A DNA stretch of 33,440 nucleotides from Verrucomicrobiota bacterium (GTDB lineage Bacteria > Verrucomicrobiota > Verrucomicrobiia > Opitutales > Opitutaceae), in assembly GCA_023433275.1 (NCBI GenBank), contig JAEZDN010000149.1, forward strand, positions 1 to 33,440. Reading direction: 5' to 3'. Below are positions 9,038 through 16,782 of the stretch, one piece after another. A program made the translations under genes and the position numbers. The notes under the pieces are model-generated. The model was not told where the DNA came from and ran no database searches. It saw only the letters and a program-made list of their open reading frames with translations. Every line of letters starts with the position of its first letter. Within the stretch, counting starts at the first letter, position 1.

Positions 9038-9736
9038 ATGGACGTGCTCGTCCGGATCAAAGGCGCCATCTCCAACTGTTACCTGCTCATGGGCCGCCAG
9101 CCCGTGCTGGTGGACACCGGCGCCCCGGGTGACTTGAAACGCATCCTCGCGGCCCTGAAAAGCCACGGTGTCTCGGTCAAGGACCTCGGTCTCATCCTGC
9201 TCACGCACGGCCACAGCAATCACGCCGGCTGCGCCGCCGAGCTTCGTCGCCGCAGCGGGGCCCACATCGCCCTCCACGTCGGCGACGTCGACCTCGTGCG
9301 GCACGGGCGCAATGGCGTGCTGGCCCCGCAGGATGCCATCGGCCGCGTCCTCCGCCCCTTCGTCGATGAGAATTTCGAACCTTTCGAACCCGACCTGATT
9401 TTTCGCGATGGATTTTCCCTCGAAGTGCATGGCGTGAAAGGCCGCGTGCTCGCCACGCCGGGGCACACGCCGGGGTCATCTTCCGTCGTGCTCGATTCCG
9501 GCGAGGCAATCATTGGCGACGTCCTGCGCGGGAGCATGCTCTGGCCGAACAAGTCACGCTACCATTGGTTCTGCAATGATCCCGAATCCAACATTCGGAG
9601 CATCGTGCGCCTGGCTCGCGAGGGATTGATCCGCTGCCATCCCGGGGTGTTCGGCGCCTTTCCCGGCACCGAGTTAGGCCAATACCTCCGCACCGACACC
9701 GGCGAGGTCATGGCGCTCTCCGGCGAACCGGTGTGA
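9038..9736 (+). CDS. Metallo-beta-lactamase-fold hydrolase, altered HxHxDH motif
   Basis: The 232-residue protein has the MBL-fold layout. It contains NCYLL and VLVDTGAPGD (early beta-strands and Asp), a metal motif at about residues 55-61 reading THGHSNHAG, ATPGHTPGSSSV (third His), IIGDVLRG (bridging Asp) and a late His in RCHPGVFGAF. The family signature is HxHxDH; here the Asp is replaced by Asn (codons AGC AAT CAC). That Asp normally binds the second zinc and helps activate water, so activity may be reduced, mononuclear or changed. The start at 9038 fits the family N terminus; the open frame extends back to 8900 without recognisable sequence. Substrate unknown. Confidence 0.85.
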   Translation: MDVLVRIKGAISNCYLLMGRQPVLVDTGAPGDLKRILAALKSHGVSVKDLGLILLTHGHSNHAGCAAELRRRSGAHIALHVGDVDLVRHGRNGVLAPQDAIGRVLRPFVDENFEPFEPDLIFRDGFSLEVHGVKGRVLATPGHTPGSSSVVLDSGEAIIGDVLRGSMLWPNKSRYHWFCNDPESNIRSIVRLAREGLIRCHPGVFGAFPGTELGQYLRTDTGEVMALSGEPV

Positions 9737-9842
9737 CCGGGCGCCGGCGGCGCGCCCGCGGGTACAGGAGCAAGCGTTAGGTTGAGGGATGACGGCCATC
9801 ATCTGAGGCTTGGGGAATGGCCTCGCCGTCGGGCAGCGCGAG

Positions 9843-9921
9843 TTCCTGGAGCCGGGGCGCCCTCGCCCCGGTTCGGAGCCGCGCTTCCCCACCCCCGGCC
9901 CAAGGGCGGGCCGGCTCCAGG
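9843..9921. repeat. BIME-like inverted pair, CCTGGAGCCGG type
   Basis: The left unit (about 9843-9873) has head CCTGGAGCCGG and a perfect 8-bp stem (9852-9859 with 9864-9871). The right unit (about 9897-9921), read on the minus strand, also begins CCTGGAGCCGG and has a 5-bp stem. The two units face each other, as in bacterial interspersed mosaic elements. The element occupies the convergent gap between the MBL gene and the minus-strand gene ending at 9945. Confidence 0.65.
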
Positions 9922-9944
9922 ATTCGCGATAGCCCGGCGCGCTC

Positions 9945-10919
9945 CTACGGCAACACGTCCACCCAAAACGGTACGAAGCTCTCGCTCCCGGCGAGATCAA
10001 CCTGCGCCCAGATGACATAGCGCCCCGGCTGGGGAATCGTGATCTTGAAATTCAGTTCGGGATTCAGCGCATCCGGCGCCTGCGCCAGGTCCGTCTCCAT
10101 CGGATGCAAATGCGCAAACCCGGTGCGAGCCTCATCGAAAGCCACGAGGTGCGCGAATGCTCCCATGACCGGCTGCAGCGGCACTGGCTCCTTCACGCTG
10201 CCAGGGCTCCCGATCCGGAATTTCAGATCCGCGGGCTCGCCGGCCCGCAGCACCGGCGGAAGGACGAGATCAAACCGGAAGCCCCGCTCCTGCCACGTGG
10301 TGTTGCCGGTGTTGATCACCGTCGGCACCGTGCCGGGCACGGTGAAATCCGCCGCGGCATACAACCCGCGTTGCGTCGCCGCCGGGGTGAAATCCGCGAA
10401 CACGCGGTAAACCCCCGATCGCCGCGGCGTCAGGACGAATCGCCACTCCCCGTCGCGACGGCCGGGCTCGGGATGGACATGCTGGTAGTCCGACAGCGTG
10501 GGATCCACCACGAGCAGGTGAAGCTTGCGCGTGTGCGCCACCATCAGGTCCGCCGGGCCGATCGGCTTGCCGCTCGCGGTGCGCAGCGTGAGCGTGAACT
10601 CGACCGGTTCCCCGCGCGCCGGCTCCCGTTCCGAGGCCAGCGTCATCGCCACCGGGGAGCGCACGGATACCACGGGAATGAACTGCGGATTCGCCGGGTC
10701 GCAAAATTCAATCGCGCCCTTTCCCTCCACCCGGAAATCCATGTGGCTCACATTGGAGCCACCGGGAAGAAGGCGAATCACGACAAAAAGCGCCAGCGCC
10801 ACGGCGGTGATCAGCACGAACTGGCTGCGCGGTGACCACCGCGAGGCGGAATGAGGCCCTTTTGGCGCCTTGCGCCGGGGCGGCGGCCCGCCCGCGCTGA
10901 GTTCATCCAGTTTGTTCAT
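9945..10919 (-). CDS. Membrane-anchored protein with two His-rich HL...HxHP repeats
   Basis: I have no established family name for this 324-residue protein. A Pro/Arg/Lys-rich cytoplasmic N terminus (1-32) is followed by one transmembrane helix (about 33-51) and a long extracytoplasmic region of Ig-like beta-sandwich character. Two copies of a motif are visible. One is KLHLLVVDPTLSDYQHVHP with H134, H147 and H149. The other is AFAHLVAFDEARTGFAHLHP with H257, H270 and H272. Spacing between the first His and the HxH pair is 13 residues in both. Similar HL...HxHP motifs occur in uncharacterised proteins near heavy-metal genes. The gene lies 88 bases downstream of the CusF-SCO1 fusion on the same strand and beside ctaA. 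I infer a copper-binding role in oxidase assembly; this is untested. Confidence 0.7.
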   Translation of the reverse strand: MNKLDELSAGGPPPRRKAPKGPHSASRWSPRSQFVLITAVALALFVVIRLLPGGSNVSHMDFRVEGKGAIEFCDPANPQFIPVVSVRSPVAMTLASEREPARGEPVEFTLTLRTASGKPIGPADLMVAHTRKLHLLVVDPTLSDYQHVHPEPGRRDGEWRFVLTPRRSGVYRVFADFTPAATQRGLYAAADFTVPGTVPTVINTGNTTWQERGFRFDLVLPPVLRAGEPADLKFRIGSPGSVKEPVPLQPVMGAFAHLVAFDEARTGFAHLHPMETDLAQAPDALNPELNFKITIPQPGRYVIWAQVDLAGSESFVPFWVDVLP

Positions 10920-10950
10920 GCGGAATTATTTCGTTCGCGAAGTTCAACCC

Positions 10951-10978
10951 GGTAGGCGCCTGCAATCTGGCTCCCACA
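10951..10978. repeat. Degenerate REP-like unit
   Basis: The sequence GGTAGGCGCCTGCAATCTGGCTCCCAC shares the head and CCTGC core of the elements at 12060-12130 and 14007-14063 but has a weaker stem. It fills part of the 88-base gap between the two minus-strand genes. Confidence 0.4.
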
Positions 10979-11007
10979 AGAAAAAGGCTTCAACGCGCGT
11001 TGGCGAT

Positions 11008-11937
11008 TCATCCCTTCTTCAACCTCCGCACGAAATCCTCGACCCGCCACGCACTGCCATCCTCGCGATGAACGATGCGGCCCTCCGCGTTGATCAACAC
11101 CGTGGCCAGCGTGTGCTTGATGGTGGCGCCTTCGAATTCACGAATCACGCCCAGCTGCGCTAGCAGGTGGCGCACGCCCGCGTCGGGTCCGGTCAGAAAC
11201 GCCCAGTTCGTGGTGTCGAGCCCGCGCGCCTCCGCGTAATCCCGCAACACCCCGGGCGTGTCGAACTCCGGGTCGAGCGAGATGGAGACCAGTTCGAAAT
11301 CCTTCACGCCGGCCTCGCGCGCGGCGGCCTGCAATTGGGACATCCGCAGTGTCGCCGCCGGGCACATGGTGGCAATGGGACACCGCGTGAAGATGAAATT
11401 CATCACCACCTGCCGACCCCGGAAACGGCTGGCCGACACCGTGCGACCCTCCTGGTCGAGCAGCGTGAACGATGGCAATGCCTCCCCAATCTCCCGATAG
11501 GCTTCCTTCCCCCGCATGGCGGTATCCTGCGCCAGGGCCTTCGTCGCGGCGTCGAGCACGGATACCGTGACCGTGTCGTCGGGCCAGATCTTCTCGAGCC
11601 AGTAGTCCTCGCCGCGCTCCACCAACTCGGCCCGGATGCGCTGCCCCACCCGGGCATTGGCCACATCGGCTTTCGCCACTTTGAACTCCATCGTCATTGC
11701 CGGCATGTAGCCCTTGATCTCGTCATGGGTCACAATCAACACCTCGCGCTCCGCCTGCACATCGATGATTTCGCCGGCGAGACGGTGACGCGTTTCCGCC
11801 GGCGCGGCGGTCGCGGCCGGGCGGTCCGGCGCGTCGACGGGAGACTCCGTTTTCCGTCCGCAACCCGGGGCCACCATAAGAATTCCCAAGGCGGCGAACA
11901 CGGCGGGCGAATACCTTGGCATCATCCCCCAAGCCAT
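11008..11937 (-). CDS. CusF-like / SCO1 fusion, copper delivery to cytochrome oxidase
   Basis: The protein probably delivers copper to the CuA site of CoxB. It has 309 residues from the ATG at 11937; ATG at 11925 is a possible alternative. The N-terminal hydrophobic segment ends in APGC, a weak lipobox, so it is either a lipoprotein or membrane-anchored. A copper-binding domain like CusF or PF11604 follows, with the characteristic PAMTMEF preceded by THDEIKGYM. The C-terminal half is a SCO1/SenC thioredoxin-fold domain. Its Cys pair is C186 and C192 in FTRCPIATMCP (CX5C rather than CX3C), with the conserved copper His at 275 (IKHTLATV). The open frame runs upstream to 12153, but that extension is translated repeat DNA. 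The gene is divergent from ctaA, fitting an oxidase assembly role. Confidence 0.88.
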   Translation of the reverse strand: MAWGMMPRYSPAVFAALGILMVAPGCGRKTESPVDAPDRPAATAAPAETRHRLAGEIIDVQAEREVLIVTHDEIKGYMPAMTMEFKVAKADVANARVGQRIRAELVERGEDYWLEKIWPDDTVTVSVLDAATKALAQDTAMRGKEAYREIGEALPSFTLLDQEGRTVSASRFRGRQVVMNFIFTRCPIATMCPAATLRMSQLQAAAREAGVKDFELVSISLDPEFDTPGVLRDYAEARGLDTTNWAFLTGPDAGVRHLLAQLGVIREFEGATIKHTLATVLINAEGRIVHREDGSAWRVEDFVRRLKKG

Positions 11938-12059
11938 TTGCCAAGGCCGCGAATTGTCAAAAGGTTTGCTCCGACCCGGTGCGGGGTATGACCTGCGCGC
12001 TTGGTGTCGAAAGCCCACGTAATGCCCTCCATGCCCGCTGCCCATTTTCCGATTTGCAG

Positions 12060-12130
12060 GTGCCTGCTTGCAGGCAATGCGGGACGCCCGTGGACGGTTC
12101 CTGCGCCGCATCGCCTGTAAACAGGCCCCT
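12060..12130. repeat. BIME-like inverted pair, GCCTGC type, SCO1-ctaA gap
   Basis: The left unit (12060-12082) contains TGCCTG-CTTG-CAGGCA followed by ATGCGG. The right unit (12106-12129) is its inverted relative, CCGCATCGCCTGT-AA-ACAGGC. The pair lies in the divergent promoter region of the SCO1 fusion and ctaA and ends 12 bases before the ctaA start codon. Confidence 0.7.
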
Positions 12131-12142
12131 TCCAATAGACCC

Positions 12143-13102
12143 ATGTCCCGCACCGCTTCCTATAAACCCGTCCTCGCTTGGTTCGCCGCGGTGGGCAGCA
12201 TCTGGGTGTTCGTGCTGGTGGCGCTGGGCGCGCTCACCACCACCATCGGGGCCGGCATGGCCTTCCCCGACTGGCCGTTGTCCAACGGCTCCGTCAATCC
12301 GCCGGGCTGGCTCACCGAAATCGACAAGTTCGCCGAACACTCGCACCGGCTCTCAGGCGCGGTGATGGGCCTCGTCACCCTGGGGCTTGCCGTCTGGTTG
12401 CACCGGAAGGAAGAACGGCGCTGGCTGCGACAACTGGGCTGGTGGTCGCTCGCCATCGTGGTCGTGCAAGGCGTGATCGGCGGCAAACGCGTGCTGCTGG
12501 ACACGATCGGCGTGCCCGGCTTCGACATGAGCCTCGGCCAGATGCTGCGCCTGCCGCACGGCATGCTGGCCCAGGTATATGTGTGCATGCTTTTCGCGAT
12601 CATGGCCGGCCTTTCCCGCCCTTGGACCGAAAACAGGCTCGGCCACGCGGGCCCGCGCGTGCGCTCGCTGGGTGGCTGGTGCGTGGCGCTGTTGTTCATC
12701 CAACTCGGCGTGGCCGTGACCATGCGCCACAACCAGGCCGGCATGATCATCCCCACCTTCCCGCTCTCCACGCCCGACGGCGCGATTCTCCCCGCACACT
12801 GGGATTATCGCGTGACACTCCAGTTCGCCCACCGCGTCATGGCCGCACTCATCGGGCTCGGCGTCGCCGCGTATGGCCACGTCCTCTGGCGGGAAAAGTC
12901 GCTCCACCCCGTCGTGCGCGCGGGCAGCCTCGTGCTGGTCGCCCTGGTCGCGTTCCAGATTTTCCTCGGGGCCAAGATCATCTGGACCGGCCGGAGCGTC
13001 ACCATGACGACCGCCCACGTGGTGTGCGGCGCCCTGACTCTCGCCATGACTTTTGTGGTCGTTTTCCTGACGCGGCGTGATTCGGTCGAGGGCCGTTCAT
13101 GA
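12143..13102 (+). CDS. ctaA: Heme A synthase (COX15/CtaA)
   Basis: The enzyme oxidises the C8 methyl of heme O to a formyl group to make heme A for the aa3 center. It is an integral membrane protein of 319 residues with eight predicted membrane segments in two four-helix halves. The histidine ligands expected for the family are present in EHSHRLSG, LPHGMLAQ, QFAHRVMA and TTAHVVCGA. FPDWPLSNG and FPLSTPDG are also family-like. The ATG at 12143 is preferred; an in-frame ATG at 12068 lies in repeat DNA. The stop overlaps the ctaB start as ATGA, indicating translational coupling. Confidence 0.93.
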   Translation: MSRTASYKPVLAWFAAVGSIWVFVLVALGALTTTIGAGMAFPDWPLSNGSVNPPGWLTEIDKFAEHSHRLSGAVMGLVTLGLAVWLHRKEERRWLRQLGWWSLAIVVVQGVIGGKRVLLDTIGVPGFDMSLGQMLRLPHGMLAQVYVCMLFAIMAGLSRPWTENRLGHAGPRVRSLGGWCVALLFIQLGVAVTMRHNQAGMIIPTFPLSTPDGAILPAHWDYRVTLQFAHRVMAALIGLGVAAYGHVLWREKSLHPVVRAGSLVLVALVAFQIFLGAKIIWTGRSVTMTTAHVVCGALTLAMTFVVVFLTRRDSVEGRS

Positions 13103-14010
13103 CCGAAACCGATCTCAAACCCCTGGCCCACGCCGGCCCCGCCACCTGGCGGCATTACCTCGAGCTGACGAAGCCGCGGTTGAGCCTCATGTCGGTCATC
13201 ACGGCGATGGTCGGCTACCTTGCAGCTGTGCCGTATTCCTATTTCGACCTGAAGCGCACGGTGCTGGTTGTCCTCGGCACGGCCTTGTGCGCCGGCGGCG
13301 TCGCGGCGCTCAACATGTGGATGGAGGGCGACACGGATGCGCGCATGCAGCGCACGGCCGGGCGCCCGATTCCCGCCGGCATCATCGCGCCGGGTTCCGC
13401 CTTCGTCGTCGGCTGGGCGCTGTGCATCGCCGGGCTCGCGATCCTGTTCAAGCTGGTGAACGGCCTCTCCGCCTTCCTCGCCCTGGCCACGATTGTCGCC
13501 TACCTCGCGATCTACACGCCGGCCAAGCGCTGGTCCCGGTGGAACACCGAGCTGGGGGCGATCAGTGGCGCGCTCCCGCCGCTCATCGGCTGGGCGGCCG
13601 CGGGGCGATCCAATCCCGGCCTCGGCTGGTCCCTCTTCGCCATCCTGTTTACCTGGCAGATGCCGCACTTCTTCGCCCTGGCCTGGACTTACCGGAAGGA
13701 CTACGCCGCGGCGGGCATGCCGATGCTCTCCGTGGTGGATCCGAGCGGCACCAAGGTGTCGCGCTGGACCTTTATCTGGACGGTCCTGCTCGTCGCCTCG
13801 AGCCTCATGCCCACCCTGCTCGGCTATTGCACGTGGTACTATGGCGTCGTCGCGGCGTTGCTCGGCCTGTGGTTCCTGCGCGGGGCCTTTCTTTTCCTGG
13901 ATCCAGCCAGGCGCGAAACCCTCGCGCGCCGGGTGTTTCTGATCTCGATCGCATACCTGCCCCTGCTGCTGGCGGCATTGGTCGCCGACCGGATGATTTT
14001 CAAATTGTAG
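13099..14010 (+). CDS. ctaB: Protoheme IX farnesyltransferase (heme O synthase)
   Basis: The enzyme transfers a farnesyl group to heme B, giving heme O, the substrate of CtaA. It is a membrane prenyltransferase of the UbiA superfamily, 303 residues, about 9 membrane segments. The first polyprenyl-diphosphate/Mg motif is NMWMEGDTDARMQRT. YTPAKRWSRWNTELGAISGALPP and the conserved DYAAAGMPML segment also fit CyoE/CtaB. Its ATG overlaps the ctaA stop by 4 bases. The stop codon TAG (14008-14010) lies within the GTAG head of a REP-like repeat, so the end of the gene may have been set by repeat insertion. Confidence 0.94.
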   Translation: MTETDLKPLAHAGPATWRHYLELTKPRLSLMSVITAMVGYLAAVPYSYFDLKRTVLVVLGTALCAGGVAALNMWMEGDTDARMQRTAGRPIPAGIIAPGSAFVVGWALCIAGLAILFKLVNGLSAFLALATIVAYLAIYTPAKRWSRWNTELGAISGALPPLIGWAAAGRSNPGLGWSLFAILFTWQMPHFFALAWTYRKDYAAAGMPMLSVVDPSGTKVSRWTFIWTVLLVASSLMPTLLGYCTWYYGVVAALLGLWFLRGAFLFLDPARRETLARRVFLISIAYLPLLLAALVADRMIFKL

Positions 14011-14063
14011 GCGCCTGCCTGCAGGCGATTCCACCAACCATCGCCCGCAAGCAGGCTCCTACA
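14007..14063. repeat. BIME-like inverted pair, GTAGG(C/A)GCCTGC type
   Basis: The left unit begins at 14007 with GTAGGCGCCTGC and continues CTGCAGGCGATT. The right unit (14039-14062) on the minus strand reads GTAGGAGCCTGCTTGCGGGC and then GATG. The two heads face outward as an inverted pair. The element fills the whole gap between ctaB and the DUF420 gene, and its first bases include the ctaB stop codon. Confidence 0.75.
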
Positions 14064-14070
14064 AAACCCC

Positions 14071-14511
14071 ATGACCGTCCAAGACATCCCCACCCTGAAC
14101 GCCATGCTCAATGCCGTGGCCACCGTGCTCATCACGACGGGCTTCGTGCTCATCAAGCGCGGCCGCCGCGACACCCACCGCAAGGTCATGTTGAGTGCGG
14201 GCGCGGTTTCGGCCGTATTCCTCGTCGGCTACGTGGCACACAAGATTCTCGTCCGCGGCGTTCACACGCCCTTCGGTGGCGAGGGGGCGGCCCTGCGGGG
14301 TTTCTATTACGCGATGCTCCTCACCCACATCGTGCTCGCGATCGTGATCGCCTACCTCGTGCCCAAGACCTTCGCGCTGGCCATCAAGGGCGATTTCGAA
14401 CGGCACAAGCGCTGGGCCCGGATCACGTTTCCCATCTGGCTCTATGTCTCGGTGACGGGCGTGCTGGTGTACCTGTTCCTCTACGTGTGGTGGCCGGCCG
14501 CGCCGGTTTGA
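14071..14511 (+). CDS. DUF420 membrane protein, probable oxidase assembly factor
   Basis: The 146-residue product has four predicted membrane helices. It matches the DUF420 (PF04238) family: LNAMLNAVATVLITTGF near the start, RRDTHRKVMLSAGAVSAVFLVGYVAHK, FYYAMLLTHIVLAI and KRWARITFPIWLYVSVTGVLVYL. Conserved His residues lie in several helices (HRK, AHK, THI, RHK). Within the family, B. subtilis YozB and S. aureus CtaM are known; CtaM is required for heme A-containing oxidase function. Its position after ctaA-ctaB supports an oxidase maturation role here. The start codon follows the repeat pair by 8 bases. Confidence 0.85.
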   Translation: MTVQDIPTLNAMLNAVATVLITTGFVLIKRGRRDTHRKVMLSAGAVSAVFLVGYVAHKILVRGVHTPFGGEGAALRGFYYAMLLTHIVLAIVIAYLVPKTFALAIKGDFERHKRWARITFPIWLYVSVTGVLVYLFLYVWWPAAPV

Positions 14512-14545
14512 GGCGGGTTTGAGTGGTTTTCCCAAGGCATTTCAT

Positions 14546-14630
14546 CCTCACGCAAGGGTCGCGAAGGACACAGGGGCCGAATGCACCCGTTGCTGGTTTC
14601 CCCTGCGACCTTCGCTGCCTCTGCGTGAGG
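14546..14630. repeat. Inverted repeat pair, CCTCACGCA family
   Basis: The arm at 14546-14576 and the arm at 14600-14630 are inverted copies matching at 25 of 31 positions. They begin CCTCACGCA and end CAGGGG. The family is distinct from the GTAGG elements. It sits between the convergent DUF420 and azurin-like genes, just beyond the azurin terminator. Confidence 0.75.
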
Positions 14631-14647
14631 CAATCCGGGACTCAGCC

Positions 14648-14676
14648 AAAAAAAAGCCGGGCTCGCCGCCCGGCTT
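14648..14676 (-). terminator. Intrinsic terminator of azurin-like gene
   Basis: On the minus strand a perfect 9-bp stem (14654-14662 with 14668-14676, 5-base loop) is followed by eight consecutive T residues (14648-14655; the first two belong to the stem). It lies 27 bases beyond the azurin-like stop codon. Confidence 0.88.
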
Positions 14677-14703
14677 GAGAAGCACGTCCAAGCGAAACTT
14701 CGC

Positions 14704-15228
14704 TTACTTCACCACCATCACACCCTTCATGCCTGAGATGAAGTGGGCGGGAAACGAGCACAGGAAGGGATACTCGCCGGGCTCGGTGGGCGCCTTGAAC
14801 GTGATCTGGTCGCTCTGCTTGGGCCCGAGCATCTTGGTGTGGGCAACGACGTCGCCGGACTTCGCCGCCGGGATGTAGTCGGTGGCTGCGGCCATGACGG
14901 CGGCGTCCGCGAAGGCCTTGGCGTCAGCCTCCTTCTTGAGGATGACCAGATTGTGACCCATGGCCGCCTTGGGCATGGTGCCCATGTTGGTGAGCGTGAG
15001 CTTCACTTCCTGCCCGGCGGCGACCTCGAAGCGGGTGACATTGAACTTCATCGCATCGTTGGCGGTCACCTCGACATTGGCGGCCGAGGCGGTGGCGGGA
15101 GCAGGGGCCGCGGCGGGCGTCGAGGCCGACGGGGACGCGCCCGGCGAAGAAACGGATTCTTCCTTCTTGCCGCAGCCGGTGAACACGAGGCTGCAAGCGA
15201 GCAGCGAAAGGGTAATGGTGGATTTCAT
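14704..15228 (-). CDS. Azurin/plastocyanin-like copper lipoprotein
   Basis: This is a probable type I copper electron carrier of 174 residues. A lipoprotein signal ends at about residue 19 (LVFTGC lipobox) and is followed by a Ser/Ala/Pro-rich linker (about 27-55), so it is probably tethered to a membrane in the periplasm. The cupredoxin domain keeps the copper ligands: His in MGHNLVIL, then Cys, His and Met in LCSFPAHFISGMKG, the azurin arrangement. The ATG at 15228 was chosen because it opens the signal peptide; the frame extends to 15309 without signal features. It is divergent from coxB by 230 bases, and the context suggests electron donation to the caa3 oxidase. Confidence 0.88.
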   Translation of the reverse strand: MKSTITLSLLACSLVFTGCGKKEESVSSPGASPSASTPAAAPAPATASAANVEVTANDAMKFNVTRFEVAAGQEVKLTLTNMGTMPKAAMGHNLVILKKEADAKAFADAAVMAAATDYIPAAKSGDVVAHTKMLGPKQSDQITFKAPTEPGEYPFLCSFPAHFISGMKGVMVVK

Positions 15229-15458
15229 GGAACGGACATTTTGCCACAAGGCGGCGCGTCGCGCAACCGCGATGCGCAATTTCCCTTCGTCGCTTATCCC
15301 GCCGCGCAATCGGATTAATATCCACCGGCAGGAGGATTTGTGGATCGTTGGCTACGCATAAATTGCTCTTCTTTTGCGGTTGAAATGCCCCGCAATTTCC
15401 GAACCCTGCCCCGATACTGTCGGCCCGGCGTCCTCCTGAGTCGCCGCCACTGTCACAC

Positions 15459-16757
15459 ATGACCCGTACACGCTCCGTCTCCACCCCGTTTATGCGCATC
15501 TTCGCCGCTTTTTGCGCCGGTTTGGCCCTTATGTTCCTCTCGGGCTGCAAACTGGCCGAGGTCTTCAGCCTCAGCGGTCCCCAGTCGACCATGGTCACCG
15601 GCGGGCCCGTGGCCAAGTCCCAATGGGACCTCTTCATGGTCACCGTGTGGGTCACCCTCGCCATTTTCATCATTGTCGGCGGGGTTCTCGCCTACGCCCA
15701 GATCAAGTTCCGCGCCCGTACCAAGGAGGAGGAGGTGGCCAAGGTCCCCGACGAGGCCGGCCACGGCAACCCCTTGGTGGAAATCGGCCTGATCGCAGGC
15801 TCGGTCGTCCTCCTGGTCTTCATCGCCGTTCCGACCGTCCAGGGCATCTGGTACACCCACGACGTGCCCGAGGAGGAAAAGAGCGGCGCCATTGAAATCA
15901 CCGCCACGGGTTACCAATGGTGGTTCAAATTTGAGTACGGTTCCGAGATGATGCAGCTCCCGGGCGGCGGCGAGGCGCCGCTCGTCACGGGCAACGAACT
16001 GGTCGTCCCCGCCGGCACCGCCGTCCGCGTCAACCTCCGCACCATCGACGTCATTCACAGCTTCTGGATTCCCAAGCTGGCGGGCAAGGTCGACATGATC
16101 CCGAATCGCGCCAACCACCTTTGGTTCAAGGCCGACCAGCCCGGTTATTTCTACGGGCAGTGCGCCGAGTATTGCGGCGAGTCGCACGCGATCATGAAAT
16201 TCCGCGTCATCGCGCTCTCCCCCTCCGACTACGTCAAGTGGCTCGAGAATCAAAAACAGGCCGCCCGCACCGTGAGCGCCCAATCCCTCGCCGCCGCCTC
16301 GGCCGGCGAGGCGCCCCAAGCCCGCTTCGCCAGCATGTCCAATCTCGGGCCCGGCAGCACCTTTGGCGGCAGCCCCCAATTTGATGCCGACCCGTTCGCG
16401 GCCTGGCAGGCCATGCAACAACCCGCGGCGGGCGAGAATCCCTCGCTCATCGCCACCGGCCGCAAGCTCTTCGCGGACAAGACCTGCATTACCTGCCACA
16501 CGGTCCGCGGCCACGAGGGCATCGGCATCACGGGCCCGGATCTCACCCACCTCGGCTCCCGCACGTCCCTCGCGGCCGGCGTCCTGGAAAACACCCCGGA
16601 ACGCCTCCACCAGTGGATCAAGGATCCCGAGTACTTCAAACCGGGCAACAAAATGTACCACGGCGGCTACATCGACGTCGGCACCGGCCAGCCCAAGTTC
16701 ACCCTTTCCGACGCCGAAATCGACGCGTTGGTCGCCTACCTCCACAGCCTGAAGTAA
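15459..16757 (+). CDS. coxB: Cytochrome c oxidase subunit II with fused cytochrome c (caa3 type)
   Basis: Subunit II carries the CuA center and accepts electrons. The protein has 432 residues. Its signal ends in a lipobox-like FLSGC (about residue 30). Two membrane helices (about 55-75 and 105-125) follow. The CuA domain has H200 (DVIHSF) and C235-C239-H243-M246 in CAEYCGESHAIM. A linker (about 270-325) leads to a C-terminal class I cytochrome c with C343-C346-H347 (CITCH) and a probable axial Met in GNKMYHGGY. The fusion defines a caa3 oxidase that can take electrons without a separate docking cytochrome. An internal ATG at 15492 is an alternative start. It begins the coxBACD-ctaG operon. 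Confidence 0.95.
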   Translation: MTRTRSVSTPFMRIFAAFCAGLALMFLSGCKLAEVFSLSGPQSTMVTGGPVAKSQWDLFMVTVWVTLAIFIIVGGVLAYAQIKFRARTKEEEVAKVPDEAGHGNPLVEIGLIAGSVVLLVFIAVPTVQGIWYTHDVPEEEKSGAIEITATGYQWWFKFEYGSEMMQLPGGGEAPLVTGNELVVPAGTAVRVNLRTIDVIHSFWIPKLAGKVDMIPNRANHLWFKADQPGYFYGQCAEYCGESHAIMKFRVIALSPSDYVKWLENQKQAARTVSAQSLAAASAGEAPQARFASMSNLGPGSTFGGSPQFDADPFAAWQAMQQPAAGENPSLIATGRKLFADKTCITCHTVRGHEGIGITGPDLTHLGSRTSLAAGVLENTPERLHQWIKDPEYFKPGNKMYHGGYIDVGTGQPKFTLSDAEIDALVAYLHSLK

Positions 16758-16782
16758 CCGACCCCGCCTGATACTCCGCCCC

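Noticed and set aside
11938..12153. An N-terminal extension of the CusF-SCO1 protein
   Set aside because: The extra residues are translated from the repeat pair at 12060-12130, and the hydrophobic signal segment would become internal.
12060..14063. A CRISPR-like reading of the CCTGC repeats near ctaA and ctaB
   Set aside because: Units are paired inverted palindromes in separate gaps, without regular spacers, tandem order or cas genes.
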